From Flavobacterium collinsii (lineage in GTDB: Bacteria > Bacteroidota > Bacteroidia > Flavobacteriales > Flavobacteriaceae), in NCBI RefSeq assembly GCF_902804485.1, contig NZ_CADCST010000107.1:35379-99378 (forward strand): 64,000 nt of DNA. The letters are read 5' to 3'. The notes under the pieces were generated by a model that was given only the letters and a program-made list of their open reading frames with translations, had not been told where the DNA came from and ran no database searches. A program made the position numbers and the translations under genes. Below, in pieces: positions 16,623 through 25,240 of the stretch; the stretch's first letter is position 1, and every line of letters starts with the position of its first letter.

Positions 16623-18557
16623 ATGGCATTATCAGGTTTATTCCGAAAAAAAACGGTACAAGATATTCTGAAGCAAGTTGCAAAGAACGATGCAGACGGT
16701 CATAATGCATTAGGAAAACACTTAACTGCCAGGGATTTAACCGCCTTCGGAATCGCTGCTATTGTTGGTGCCGGGATTTTTAGTACGATCGGAAAAGCCA
16801 GCGCAGATGGTGGACCAGCTGTTATATTTTTGTTTTTATTTACAGCAGTGGCTTGTAGTTTTGCTGCTTTTGCTTATGCTGAATTTGCCTCAATGGTACC
16901 CGTTTCAGGAAGTGCATATACGTATTCGTATGTGGCATTTGGTGAAATTATAGCCTGGGTTATTGGTTGGGCCCTAATCATGGAATATTCGGTTGGAAAT
17001 ATAACCGTTGCGATATCGTGGAGTGATTATTTTACCGGACTGCTCGCCAGCGGAGGCATACACCTTCCGCAATGGGTTCAAATGGACTATTTAACGGCCT
17101 CAAACGGATTTAATAATGCAACTGCTCTGATGCACAGCGGAAAAGCTTTTGATAACTTAGAGCCAGCCCTACAAGCTGCTTATACGGCCTGGACGACTTC
17201 TCCGGTTTTGTTTGGTTCTTTTCATTTTGTAGCCGATCTTCCGGCTTTATTAATCATTATTTTAATTACAGCATTGATTTACCGCGGAATGAAAGAATCC
17301 CGTAATGCCAGTAATATTATGGTTGTGGTGAAGCTTTGTATTGTACTTTTGGTAATTGCAGTAGGTATATTTTATGTAGATACAGCCAACTGGGATCCGT
17401 TTGCACCAAACGGAGTGAGTGGAGTACTAAAAGGTGTTTCGGCAGTATTCTTTGCTTACATTGGTTTTGATGCTATTTCTACCACGGCTGAAGAATGTAA
17501 AAACCCACAAAGAGACTTACCACGCGGAATGATGTGGGCGATTATTATTTGTACGATTTTGTATATTGCCATTGCCCTGGTTCTTACCGGAATGGTACGT
17601 TATAATGAGTTAAATGTAGGGGATCCGTTAGCATTTGTATTCGAAAAATTAGACTTAAAATGGATGTCCGGAATTATTGCAGTAAGTGCGGTAGTGGCAA
17701 TGGCCAGCGTTTTATTGGTATTTCAAATGGGACAACCTCGTATCTGGATGAGTATGAGCCGTGACGGATTATTGCCAAAACGTTTTTCACGCGTACATCC
17801 AAAATTCAAAACGCCTTCTTATGCGACCGTTGTAACCGGTTTTGTGGTTGCTGTTCCGGCCTTATTCTTAAATCTTACCATGGTAACAGATTTATGTAGT
17901 ATTGGAACTTTATTCGCATTCGTATTGGTTTGTGCCGGAGTTTTGGTATTGCAAAACAAACCTGAGATTCCAAGAGGAAAGTTCAAAACACCATATATCA
18001 ATTCCAAATACATAATGCCGGTTTTATTAACCATCGGATTAGTTTTTGCCTTCGGATATAATAAAAAAGCCACTATGAGCTTTATTACAAACGAGACTCA
18101 AATTAATAGCCCGGCAGATATTATTACGTCATTGGATAAAAGTGAGTCCGAAAAAGTTTTCAATTATCTAAAAAGTATTGATGTACAAAATAAAACTTCA
18201 GAAACAGCCGATTTAGAGCATTTACTAAGCCAATATCAATCTGATGATGCGAAGTATGCTGAGGTTGTAAAAGGTTTACCAATTAGTGATTCCTTAAAAT
18301 TTGAAAGCGGATTCAGCTTGTTCAAGCATAAAATTCCAATGTGGATCTTCTTACTTGTTCTGGTTGGTTTGACAGCTTGGGCTTTCAAACAAAATTTATC
18401 ATTGATTCCGCTTTTAGGTTTAATCTGTTGTTTGTATATGATGGCTGAATTAAGTGTATGGAACTGGATTTATTTCACAGTTTGGTTACTTATTGGTCTT
18501 TGTATTTACTTTGGCTTCAGTCGTAAAAACAGTAAACTGAATATAGAAACCTTGTAA
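16623..18557 (+). CDS. APC-family amino acid permease
   Basis: 644-residue inner-membrane transporter. The APC signature is clear: ALGKHLTARDLTAFGIAAIV, then GAGIFSTIGKA in helix 1, AYAEFASMVPVSGSAYTYSY, EYSVGNITVAISW and GFDAISTTAEECKNPQRDLP. This pattern resembles the cationic amino acid transporter (CAT/YfnA) branch. About 12 helices, with a soluble insertion around residues 480-560 (SPADIITSLDKSESEKVFNY...), which is why it is longer than the usual ~500. Substrate probably an amino acid, not resolvable by eye. It is a single gene with its own terminator. Confidence 0.92.
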   Translation: MALSGLFRKKTVQDILKQVAKNDADGHNALGKHLTARDLTAFGIAAIVGAGIFSTIGKASADGGPAVIFLFLFTAVACSFAAFAYAEFASMVPVSGSAYTYSYVAFGEIIAWVIGWALIMEYSVGNITVAISWSDYFTGLLASGGIHLPQWVQMDYLTASNGFNNATALMHSGKAFDNLEPALQAAYTAWTTSPVLFGSFHFVADLPALLIIILITALIYRGMKESRNASNIMVVVKLCIVLLVIAVGIFYVDTANWDPFAPNGVSGVLKGVSAVFFAYIGFDAISTTAEECKNPQRDLPRGMMWAIIICTILYIAIALVLTGMVRYNELNVGDPLAFVFEKLDLKWMSGIIAVSAVVAMASVLLVFQMGQPRIWMSMSRDGLLPKRFSRVHPKFKTPSYATVVTGFVVAVPALFLNLTMVTDLCSIGTLFAFVLVCAGVLVLQNKPEIPRGKFKTPYINSKYIMPVLLTIGLVFAFGYNKKATMSFITNETQINSPADIITSLDKSESEKVFNYLKSIDVQNKTSETADLEHLLSQYQSDDAKYAEVVKGLPISDSLKFESGFSLFKHKIPMWIFLLVLVGLTAWAFKQNLSLIPLLGLICCLYMMAELSVWNWIYFTVWLLIGLCIYFGFSRKNSKLNIETL

Positions 18558-18577
18558 GTTAAGCATACAAAAGAGAT

Positions 18578-18616
18578 AAGCCGTTCTGAGAAGTAATTTT
18601 CAGAACGGCTTTTTAT
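18578..18616 (+). terminator. Terminator of the APC permease
   Basis: AAGCCGTTCTGA ... TCAGAACGGCTTTTTATTTT: a 12-base stem, ten-base loop and T-tract, 20 bases after the stop. Confidence 0.85.
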
Positions 18617-18641
18617 TTTGTCACAGATTAAGGAGATTTTT

Positions 18642-18729
18642 GTTTCACGCAGATTTAAAAAGATCAAAGCAGATCGGCGGAGATCAATTTATAATTTTGA
18701 AATAAAATCTGCTAAATCTGCGTGAAAAA
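18642..18729. repeat. Imperfect palindromic repeat, copy 1
   Basis: TTTCACGCAGATTTAAAAAG and AAATCTGCTAAATCTGCGTG form the two arms with AAAGCAGATCGG between. A near-identical copy in the same orientation is at 20049-20136, on the other side of the DUF695 gene. Confidence 0.75.
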
Positions 18730-18847
18730 CTTTGTATTCCTTACAGAAGAACTTTAGAAATAATTTATGAGATTTCTTACTTTAAACTGAATTTAAAAGA
18801 AGGTTTTTTCTTATTTTTGGTTTTTATGAATTTTTAATTTTTTATGC

Positions 18848-19942
18848 ATGAGTTTTTTTGATAAAGTATTGGGTAAGAAGCGAGGCCCAATAAATTCGTA
18901 TGATGATTTTTGGAATTGGTTTCTGAAAAATGAAAAAGAGTTTTTTAATATTGTTCAAAGGGGAGAAAACATCCCTAAGGGTTTCTTTGATAAATTAGGA
19001 CCAAAATTAGCAGAAATTCACCCTGAGATTTATTTTTTGGCAGGAATGATTGACGATCAAATAGCTGAATTAGTTTTAACGCCCGACGGAGTAATTAGGA
19101 ATATTTATATAATAGAAGAGTTAGTAAATGCTGCGCCAAAGATTGAAGGTTGGAAATTCACTGCTCTTAAGCCTGCAATAAATATTAAAAATGTTGGAAT
19201 AAAGTTTGAAAATTTTGAACTCAATGCTGATAATTTAAAATTTTATCCTACTATAAATAAAGACTTTCCAGATGAAATTGATTTGACAATTGTTTATTAT
19301 CATTTTACAGAAGATAAGAAGCAGCTAATAACTAATGGAGTTTATATTTTTCTGGATAATTATTTAGGCGAATTGGATTCTGTTACTTCGATAGATAACA
19401 TGAAAGTAATAGGAAACAACGAAATTTCTGAAGAGTTAGTACCAATTGAAAAATTAAAAGATTATTTGATTTGGAGAGAAAAAGAGTTTGTAGAAAAATA
19501 CGAAGATATTTGGTACGATACTGAAAAGGATAATTATTCAAGCTTTGAAGCAGGTACGAAGGAAGGCGGCGTTCTTTTGGCTATTATGAATACATCTATT
19601 TTGAAATGGGATAAAAAAGCATCACATCCGTGGATATTTATTATTAGCATTCCGTTTGATGGAAGTAATACTAATGGAATGCCTGATGAGGAAACGTATC
19701 AATTGTTAAATGAAATTGAAGATGAAATTATGGTCGAACTAAAAGATTCTGATGGATATTTAAACATTGGGAGAGAAACAGGAGAGAATAAGCGAGAAAT
19801 CTTTTTTGCATGTAAAGATTTTAGAAAGCCATCAAAAACGGCAGATGCAATACTTAAAAAATACAGTAGTTCTTTTGATGTAAGTTACGAAATCTACAAA
19901 GACAAGTACTGGCAAACGTTTAGCCATTACGAGCCGAGATAG
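18848..19942 (+). CDS. DUF695 domain-containing protein
   Basis: 364 residues, cytoplasmic, no signal. The N-terminal 200 residues are not recognised (MSFFDKVLGKKRGPINSYDD..., with an alpha/beta pattern). The C-terminal ~120 residues (about 245-360) have the DUF695 layout: HPWIFIISIPFDG, GMPDEETYQLLNEIEDEI, YLNIGRETGENKREIFFACK and the closing YKDKYWQTFSHY. Function unknown. A TATTTTTG box at 18812-18819 may be the -7 element. The gene is flanked by two copies of the same palindromic repeat, which hints at repeat-mediated insertion. Confidence 0.8.
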   Translation: MSFFDKVLGKKRGPINSYDDFWNWFLKNEKEFFNIVQRGENIPKGFFDKLGPKLAEIHPEIYFLAGMIDDQIAELVLTPDGVIRNIYIIEELVNAAPKIEGWKFTALKPAINIKNVGIKFENFELNADNLKFYPTINKDFPDEIDLTIVYYHFTEDKKQLITNGVYIFLDNYLGELDSVTSIDNMKVIGNNEISEELVPIEKLKDYLIWREKEFVEKYEDIWYDTEKDNYSSFEAGTKEGGVLLAIMNTSILKWDKKASHPWIFIISIPFDGSNTNGMPDEETYQLLNEIEDEIMVELKDSDGYLNIGRETGENKREIFFACKDFRKPSKTADAILKKYSSSFDVSYEIYKDKYWQTFSHYEPR

Positions 19943-19949
19943 TTTTATA

Positions 19950-20003
19950 GCCACGAATTCACGGATGTATTGTTAAAAAAATTCGTGAATTCGTGGCAAA
20001 AAA
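19950..20003 (+). terminator. Hairpin after the DUF695 gene
   Basis: GCCACGAATTCAC and GTGAATTCGTGGC pair perfectly around 22 bases and are followed by seven A residues. It shares its arm sequence with the repeat at 16293-16442, so it may be a repeat doubling as a terminator. Confidence 0.55.
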
Positions 20004-20048
20004 ACTTAGTGAATCTCTATCGAGAATATTTTACAACGATCTTTTTTG

Positions 20049-20136
20049 TTTCATGCAGATTTTAAAAAGATCTAAGCAGATCGGTGTGAATCTATTTATA
20101 ATCTAAAAAGAAAATCTGCTATAATCTGCGTAAAAG
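20049..20136. repeat. Imperfect palindromic repeat, copy 2
   Basis: TTTCATGCAGATTTTAAAAA...AAATCTGCTATAATCTGCGT; aligns along its whole length with 18642-18729. Confidence 0.75.
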
Positions 20137-20165
20137 AAAACTTTAAGTTGCTTACAGAAGAAAAC

Positions 20166-21410
20166 TTAGCGGATCTCTGTGAAAACTTCTTTGCGAATCT
20201 CTGTGGAATTCAAAATCCCAAGTTCAATCATACAAGCCTTCATCATTTCATAAGTGCGCTCAATATCATTATCAAGACCAATAGAGAAACGAATTAAGCC
20301 GTCTGTTAAACCCATTTCGGCTTGTTCTTCTAGCGGAATTTCGCTCGAAGTCGAAGTTCCCGGTGCACTGAATAGTGTTTTGTAAAAACCTAAACTTACT
20401 GCCAGATAACCCAAATTTCTGGCCTGCATTAATTCCATCAGTTCATTGGCTTTTGCTAAAGTCCCAACGTCAATTGTCATCATACCTCCAAAACCATATT
20501 CCGGATTAATCATTGTTTTGTACAATTCGTGACTTGGGTGGCTTTTTAAGCCTGGGTAAACCGTTTTTAAGCCGTCTTTTTCAAATTTATCGGCCAGAAC
20601 GTGTGCATTATGACTATGTTGCTTGACGCGAATATGAAGCGTGCGCAGGTTCTTCATCACCGAAGCCGATCGCAAACTGTCCATTGTAGGGCCTAGCAGC
20701 ATACTTGCTCCGGAGTTTACATTTTTCAGCGAATTGATAAACTCTTTCGAAGCACAGGTTACGCCGCCAACAGTATCACTGCTTCCATTAATGTATTTGG
20801 TTAAACTATGAATTACAATATCGGCTCCCAGTTTTGCCGGAGAAACCGATAATGGTGAAAACGTATTATCGACGACTAATTTCAGGTTGTATTTTTTAGC
20901 AATTTGGGCAAGACCTGCAATATCGGCTACTTCCAACAATGGATTACTTACGGTTTCGCAATACAAAACTTTTGTTTTCAAGGTAATAGCAGCTTCTACC
21001 AACTCCAGTTTGGTAATGTCTACAAAGGAGGTTTCAATTCCAAAACGCGGAGCGAAATTCTTTAAAAAAGCATAGGTTCCGCCATAAATTGTTCTACTCG
21101 AAACAATATGATCGCCAGCACCGCAAAGTTGCAGCAAGGTAGGTGTGATAGCCCCCATTCCTGAAGCCGATACATTTGCAGTTTCTGTTCCTTCCATAGC
21201 TGCCAAAGCCTGATCCAGATACAAATTACTAGGCGATGAATGACGCGAATATAAGTAGCAGCCTTCCATGTTCCCTTCAAAAGTATCAAACATAGTTTTG
21301 GCTGAAAGAAAAGTATAAGTAGAAGAATCGGAAATCGATGGATTCACCCCTCCAAATTCCCCAAAGTATTGTAAATCCTGGATTTTGTCTGCTGGATTAA
21401 AGTTTTTCAT
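20166..21410 (-). CDS. Cys/Met-metabolism PLP-dependent enzyme (methionine gamma-lyase type)
   Basis: 414 residues of the trans-sulfuration fold-type I PLP family (methionine gamma-lyase, cystathionine lyase or synthase). Visible features are YSRHSSPSNLYLDQALAAME, NVSASGMGAI, the Asp of VVDNTFSP and the PLP-lysine motif VIHSLTKYINGSSDTVGG. The C-terminal SLGFYKTLFSAPGTSTSSE is also typical. Closest in feel to methionine gamma-lyase, which splits methionine to methanethiol, ammonia and 2-oxobutyrate; precise substrate is uncertain. It diverges from an Lrp/AsnC regulator, a common arrangement for amino acid catabolic genes. Confidence 0.88.
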   Translation of the reverse strand: MKNFNPADKIQDLQYFGEFGGVNPSISDSSTYTFLSAKTMFDTFEGNMEGCYLYSRHSSPSNLYLDQALAAMEGTETANVSASGMGAITPTLLQLCGAGDHIVSSRTIYGGTYAFLKNFAPRFGIETSFVDITKLELVEAAITLKTKVLYCETVSNPLLEVADIAGLAQIAKKYNLKLVVDNTFSPLSVSPAKLGADIVIHSLTKYINGSSDTVGGVTCASKEFINSLKNVNSGASMLLGPTMDSLRSASVMKNLRTLHIRVKQHSHNAHVLADKFEKDGLKTVYPGLKSHPSHELYKTMINPEYGFGGMMTIDVGTLAKANELMELMQARNLGYLAVSLGFYKTLFSAPGTSTSSEIPLEEQAEMGLTDGLIRFSIGLDNDIERTYEMMKACMIELGILNSTEIRKEVFTEIR

Positions 21411-21472
21411 TTTAAATAGTTTATAGTTAGTGGTTAATTGTTTATTGTTTGTGGTTTGTGATTTGTTGAAAT

Positions 21473-21588
21473 TCCCATTGACATTGACATTGACATTGAC
21501 ATTGAAATTCCCATTGACATTGGAACTGACATTGAAATTGACATTGAAATTCCCATTGACATTGAAATTGACATTGACATTGAAATTC
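21473..21588. repeat. Hexanucleotide tandem array (ACATTG)n
   Basis: About 18 units of ACATTG or its variants (GAAATTCCC interruptions occur at four points) in the divergent region of the lyase and Lrp genes. Read the other way the unit is CAATGT. The open frame of Leu-Thr repeats across it is an artefact of the array. Confidence 0.85.
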
Positions 21589-21590
21589 TC

Positions 21591-21675
21591 AGAAGCTAAT
21601 TCCTGCTGTCCGTTTCAATCTTTTGCGTCCGCCGCGGCGGACACAAAAGGATTTTCACTTCCATCAGGGCTAGGG
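21591..21675 (-). ncRNA. Structured intergenic element, copy B (Flavo-1-like candidate)
   Basis: On the minus strand: CCTAGCCCTGATGGAAGTG, a 17-base hairpin CAAAAG-type stem closed by GTCCGCCG/CGGCGGAC, then GGACAGCAGGAATTAGCTTC. The arms are the same as in copy A at 9294-9374 while the hairpin tip differs but still pairs, the pattern expected of conserved RNA structure. Confidence 0.55.
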
Positions 21676-21792
21676 CTTTCGTTTTCAAAAGAAAATCTAC
21701 TCAAAATAAGACTTAATTAGAAAAATAATCAACTGTAAAACATGTAATTAGATTTTAAAACTATAAAAATGTGTTTGTTATGATTTTTAATC

Positions 21793-21800
21793 TAAATTTG
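21793..21800 (+). promoter_or_regulatory. Possible -7 box of the Lrp gene
   Basis: TAAATTTG, 92 bases before the start. The only upstream TTG (21775-21777) gives a 15-base spacer, shorter than usual, so the assignment is weak. Confidence 0.35.
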
Positions 21801-21892
21801 ATTGATAAAAGATAATTTAATAGATTTTCTTTCACTTTAACAATCAACAACAAACCACTAACAACAAACCAAATACACTAATCCTCAACGAA

Positions 21893-22348
21893 ATGACTTT
21901 AGATACTACCGATAAAAAACTGCTGGTTTTATTACAAACCGATAGTAAAAAGACAACCAAAGAATTGTCACTAAAACTCAATTTGTCTGTTACAGCAGTT
22001 TACGAACGGATTAAAAAGTTAGAGCGTGAGGGAATCATCAAAAACTATGTAGCATTGGTTGATAAAACTAAAATCGAAAAAGGATTTGTAGTTTTCTGTC
22101 ATTTAAAACTCATTCAGCATACCAAAGAATTCCTCACTAAATTCGAAAGCGAAGTCATCAAACTCAATGAAGTTTTAGAGTGCCACCACGTAAGCGGTGA
22201 TTACGACTATATCTTGAAAGTTTTAGTCAAAGACATGGAAGCCTATCGAGAGTTTTTGGTTACTAAACTCACAAATTTGCAACACATTGGAAGTACCCAA
22301 AGTATGTTCATGATTAGCGAGGTCAAGAATTCAACGGTGATTTTTTAA
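21893..22348 (+). CDS. Lrp/AsnC family transcriptional regulator
   Basis: 151 residues. The N-terminal winged HTH (about 1-60) reads LDTTDKKLLVLLQTDSKKTT...LSVTAVYERIKKLEREGIIK. The C-terminal RAM/ligand domain (about 65-150) includes VFCHLKLIQH and CHHVSGDYDYILKVLVKDME. It diverges from the methionine gamma-lyase-like gene and probably controls it in response to an amino acid such as methionine or leucine (inference from family practice). The start ATG is well supported by the MTLDTTDKKLL pattern. Confidence 0.92.
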   Translation: MTLDTTDKKLLVLLQTDSKKTTKELSLKLNLSVTAVYERIKKLEREGIIKNYVALVDKTKIEKGFVVFCHLKLIQHTKEFLTKFESEVIKLNEVLECHHVSGDYDYILKVLVKDMEAYREFLVTKLTNLQHIGSTQSMFMISEVKNSTVIF

Positions 22349-22645
22349 AGGTTCTAAGGGGCTAAGTTGCTAAGGTTCTGAGTTGCTAAGGTCCTGATTT
22401 TTTTAGTCAAGGACAGATTAAGAGACACAGAGCTTTTTATTGAATTCTCTCATTTTCAGCAGGAAGTTTCTAATATTAATTATTCAAAAAAACTTTGCGC
22501 CTTCGCGAGCAAAAAATCCGCGTTATTTGCAAAATCCGATAGAACGTTTACTTTGGCATCTTCAAAATTAGAAATAATAAATCAGAAACTTTTCGGGCTG
22601 TATGTATAAACCATAACATTAACACATTTCAAAACTAAAATAGCT
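22349..22645. other. Intergenic stretch without a gene
   Basis: It contains GCTAAGTTGCTAAGGTTCTGAGTTGCTAAGG-type short direct repeats at 22360-22392 and the CTTTGCGCCTTCGCGAGC phrase also found at 23670 and 25440. No gene seen. Confidence 0.5.
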
Positions 22646-22653
22646 TAAATTTG
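22646..22653 (+). promoter_or_regulatory. -7 box of the toxin-antitoxin operon
   Basis: TAAATTTG ending 18 bases before the ATG at 22672. The in-frame TTG at 22651 overlaps it and is therefore unlikely as start. Confidence 0.45.
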
Positions 22654-22671
22654 AATCAAATACATTTTAGA

Positions 22672-22917
22672 ATGGAGACAAAAGAATTAAGGCTTAAGCT
22701 TATAAAAGATTTTGGAAAATTTATTGAAGATGATTCTAAATTAGAAATTTTAGAAAGCGTTTTTGATGCCCTAAATTATGATGAAAAGAAATCAATTGTT
22801 CCTGATTCTCATTATGATCTTGTTGCTGAAGAAAGAGAAAAGTATCTTTCACAGGAGAATGAAGCGAGTTCATGGGAAGAAGTAGAACAACGTTTGAATG
22901 CTAAATATGGTTTTTAA
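22672..22917 (+). CDS. Antitoxin of a ParE/RelE-type module
   Basis: 81 residues from the ATG at 22672 (METKELRLKLIKDFGKFIED). It is acidic, especially in the C-terminal half (DLVAEEREKYLSQENEASSW), as typical of antitoxins that wrap the toxin. The end SSWEEVEQRLNAKYGF is common in antitoxins of the addiction-module group paired with RelE/ParE toxins. Its last codons overlap the start of the toxin gene by about 11 bases, so translation is coupled. The N-terminus is presumably the dimerisation or DNA-binding part; a specific fold is not visible. Confidence 0.8.
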   Translation: METKELRLKLIKDFGKFIEDDSKLEILESVFDALNYDEKKSIVPDSHYDLVAEEREKYLSQENEASSWEEVEQRLNAKYGF

Positions 22918-23197
22918 AATTAAAATTTTACGCTTTGCTGAAAATGAAATTGATAAAACTATTGAATTTTATGAAAGTAGGAGTAAAGGTTTAGGAAAGC
23001 AATTTCTATCTTACTTAAAAACATCTCTGCAGGTTTTAAAAACACATCCAGAATTATTTCAAATAAAAAAAGAACCTGGTTATCGTGAATTAACTTTGGT
23101 AAAATTTCCATTTGTAATTATTTATGAAATTATTGGAAATGAAGTAATCATCTATTCTGTTTTTCATACATCAAGAAATCCCCAAAGAAAACCTTAA
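22907..23197 (+). CDS. RelE/ParE family toxin
   Basis: 96 residues from the ATG at 22907 (MVFKIKILRFAENEIDKTIE); an alternative ATG at 22898 adds three residues. The layout is that of ParE: an N-terminal helix pair with AENEIDKTIEFYESRSKGLG, FLSYLKTSLQVLKTHPELFQ and the closing strands YRELTLVKFPFVIIYEI...VFHTSRNPQ. Basic, matching an acidic partner encoded immediately upstream. ParE homologues act on gyrase and RelE homologues cleave mRNA; the sequence favours the ParE side. Confidence 0.87.
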   Translation: MVFKIKILRFAENEIDKTIEFYESRSKGLGKQFLSYLKTSLQVLKTHPELFQIKKEPGYRELTLVKFPFVIIYEIIGNEVIIYSVFHTSRNPQRKP

Positions 23198-23297
23198 AAA
23201 AGAGGTTTAAAGATTCAAAGGGACAAAGGTTTTCTGTAGAAATGTACAGCAGTGCGTCTAAAACTTGATGAATATCTAAGATTCTAATTTCTTTTTT

Positions 23298-23426
23298 GAA
23301 TTGCCTCCAGCTTCAGCTGGAGGATTAAGATTATATAGAAAAGGGCTTTAGCCAAAATGTATTATTTGGCTAAAGCCTTCTTTTTGTTCTCCTATCAATA
23401 TCTCCAGTTAAAACTGGAGGCAATTC
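23298..23426. repeat. Cloverleaf-like intergenic element, copy 1
   Basis: An outer stem TTGAATTGCC / GGCAATTCAA (23296-23305 with 23419-23428) encloses three hairpins in a row: CTCCAGCTTCAGCTGGAG, GGCTTTAGCCAAA...TTTGGCTAAAGCC, and CTCCAGTTAAAACTGGAG. The arrangement is a three-armed junction. A second copy in the same orientation is at 25061-25190. Confidence 0.75.
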
Positions 23427-23460
23427 AAAGTTGAATCTTTATATTTTCGCGATTTTATAA

Positions 23461-23760
23461 GAATTAAAAAAATCCACGTTATCTGCAAAATCTCCGAGAG
23501 ACAAAAATACTTCGAGAGACTTTGCGTGATTTTCAAAATCAGCTTTCATTACTAAAAAAACTTTGCGTCTTCGCGTCTTCGCGAGCTAAAAAAATCCGCG
23601 TGATCTGCAAAATTTGCGAGAGACAAAAATACTTCGAGAGACTTTGTATAATTAGTGGCCAAAAAACTTTGCGCCTTCGCGTCTTCGCGAGCAAAAAAAT
23701 CTGCGTTATCTGCAAAATCTACGAGAGACAAAAATACTTCGCTAAGGATCTAAAAGTTAT
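23461..23760. repeat. Tandem degenerate repeats after the cloverleaf element
   Basis: Three degenerate units built from ATCTGCAAAATCT, GAGAGACAAAAATACTTCG and AAAACTTTGCGCCTTCGCG. Unit starts near 23481, 23603 and 23708. An open frame across it is repeat-derived and rich in CVFAS/ICKI repeats, so it is not called a gene. Confidence 0.65.
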
Positions 23761-23934
23761 TAAGTTTCTGATTTTTTTTTAAGTATACTAAGATTTAAGC
23801 TGTTGTTTTTTTAGTCTCGCAAAAGTGCAGAGTTGCAAAAAAAATAAAAATTATACTAAGCTTTTATACAAGCAAATCTTCAGTCCAAAGTCATGTAGCT
23901 ATGTTTTTAGAAATGTTTTGATTATTTGGCAGTT

Positions 23935-24957
23935 TTATCTAACAGCATCTTCAAAAGTCGGTCGTTCCCGTTTTTTAGCTATAACGTCTCTTATAATAGA
24001 TTCAATATTTTTATTTATAGAATCATTTGGCTGTAATTTAATTGCTAAATCAATTGTTTCTTTTGCTTCTTGGTCTCTTTTAGTAACAAGTAAGGTCATT
24101 GCGTGATTACCCAATAGTGTAAAATCATTGGGTTTTCTTTTTAGAGATTCTTCAGAATAAAATATTGCTTTCTCGATGTCTTTCAAATGCATAGCTTCCA
24201 GCGATGCTTCCATAGGGATTATATGGTTTTCTAATTCAAGTTTAAAAGCTAATTCCAATTGTTCAAGAGCTTCTTCGTGTCTTTCCAGTCTTTGAAACGC
24301 TTTTGAGATTAATACCATACTTTGCCAATGCTCTGGAGCTATCTCAAGGCATTTTTTGAAGTCTTTTATAGACTCTTCAAGCTTTAACTTTTCGGTTTCC
24401 TTCAATTCTTTTTTTCTATATCCGTCTAAAACAATCAGTCCTTCTTGTTTTTTTCCAGCTTGCTCAAAGATTTGATTGAATTGTTGATTTTTTTTATACT
24501 CAACTTCCTGCTCGTCAATTTTATTATAGATTGTGCCATTTAAAAGATTTTCAATTTCTTCTGGAATTAATTCTTTTGTAAAATCTGAGTAAGGATTTAG
24601 TATAAATGTTGCCCCATTTAAGGTTTTAAACAAATCTTGTCCTTTTAAACTGAGATGTGGAATCATTTTTTTTATTATGCCTTTGTCAAATATTCTGTTT
24701 ACTGATGTAAAGATTGGAATTTGACCGTTTTCAAAAGTAACACACTGAACAGTTGTATCATTTTCTGTAGTTTGATCTCCAATTTCTGAAATCGAATTTT
24801 CGTTTGTCAATATAAACAATTGACTCCATAACATTTTTTGATAAAATACCTTTTGTGCAGAAAAACTTGATGTTGCTTGCATTAAACATTTTTCTAGTTC
24901 ATTCTCTGGAAACGTCGATTCCGTTTTCTTTTTTTTAAATATGTCAAATAATCCCAT
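23935..24957 (-). CDS. SseB-domain protein with TPR repeats
   Basis: 340 residues, cytoplasmic. The start MGLFDIFKKKKTES is followed by an SseB-type domain (about 20-140) with KVFYQKMLWSQLFILTNE, VTFENGQIPIFTSVNRIFDK and LNGATFILNPYS, then a coiled/charged linker and TPR-like helices (about 190-325, e.g. SIKDFKKCLEIAPEHWQ, EEALEQLELAFKLE). SseB-domain proteins are widespread and poorly understood; the TPRs suggest a protein-binding role. The gene is bounded by two large direct repeat blocks (23298-23760 and 25061-25470), so it may have been inserted or duplicated through them. Confidence 0.78.
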   Translation of the reverse strand: MGLFDIFKKKKTESTFPENELEKCLMQATSSFSAQKVFYQKMLWSQLFILTNENSISEIGDQTTENDTTVQCVTFENGQIPIFTSVNRIFDKGIIKKMIPHLSLKGQDLFKTLNGATFILNPYSDFTKELIPEEIENLLNGTIYNKIDEQEVEYKKNQQFNQIFEQAGKKQEGLIVLDGYRKKELKETEKLKLEESIKDFKKCLEIAPEHWQSMVLISKAFQRLERHEEALEQLELAFKLELENHIIPMEASLEAMHLKDIEKAIFYSEESLKRKPNDFTLLGNHAMTLLVTKRDQEAKETIDLAIKLQPNDSINKNIESIIRDVIAKKRERPTFEDAVR

Positions 24958-25060
24958 TACTTATCTTTTGTGTATTCTTAGAATTGTTTCTAAAGCCTCG
25001 CCAATTTAATTATTTTTCTTTCATGTGAAAAGAAGTGGCTATTTTTTTTTAATGTATCGT

Positions 25061-25190
25061 GAATTGCCTCCAGCTTCAGATGGAGGTTTAAGATTATATA
25101 GAAAAGGGGCTTTAGCCAAAATGTATTATTTGGCTAATACCTTGTTTTTGTTGCCCTATCAATGTCTCCAGTTAAAACTGAAGGCAATTC
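25061..25190. repeat. Cloverleaf-like intergenic element, copy 2
   Basis: GAATTGCCTCCAG...GGCAATTC with the same three inner hairpins as copy 1. Here the second and third stems carry mismatches (TTTGGCTAATACC, AAACTGAAGG), so copy 1 is the better preserved. Confidence 0.75.
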
Positions 25191-25240
25191 AAAGTTGAGT
25201 CTTTACATTTTCGCGATTTTATAAGAATTAGAAGAATTCA

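Noticed and set aside
21430..21720. 96-codon open frame rich in LTLTLKFPLTL
   Set aside because: Produced by the (ACATTG)n array; no homology and no promoter.
22346..22398. Possible CRISPR-like or tandem repeat
   Set aside because: Only GCTAAG-type short words, no regular spacers.
22651..22671. TTG at 22651 as start of the antitoxin
   Set aside because: It lies inside a TAAATTTG box; the ATG at 22672 fits better.
23298..23426. tRNA gene
   Set aside because: The fold is three-armed but lacks T-arm and anticodon signatures and the CCA-acceptor pattern; kept as a repeat element.
23522..23782. 86-codon open frame with repeated FASRAKKIRVICKI units
   Set aside because: Translates the tandem degenerate repeat; not protein-like.
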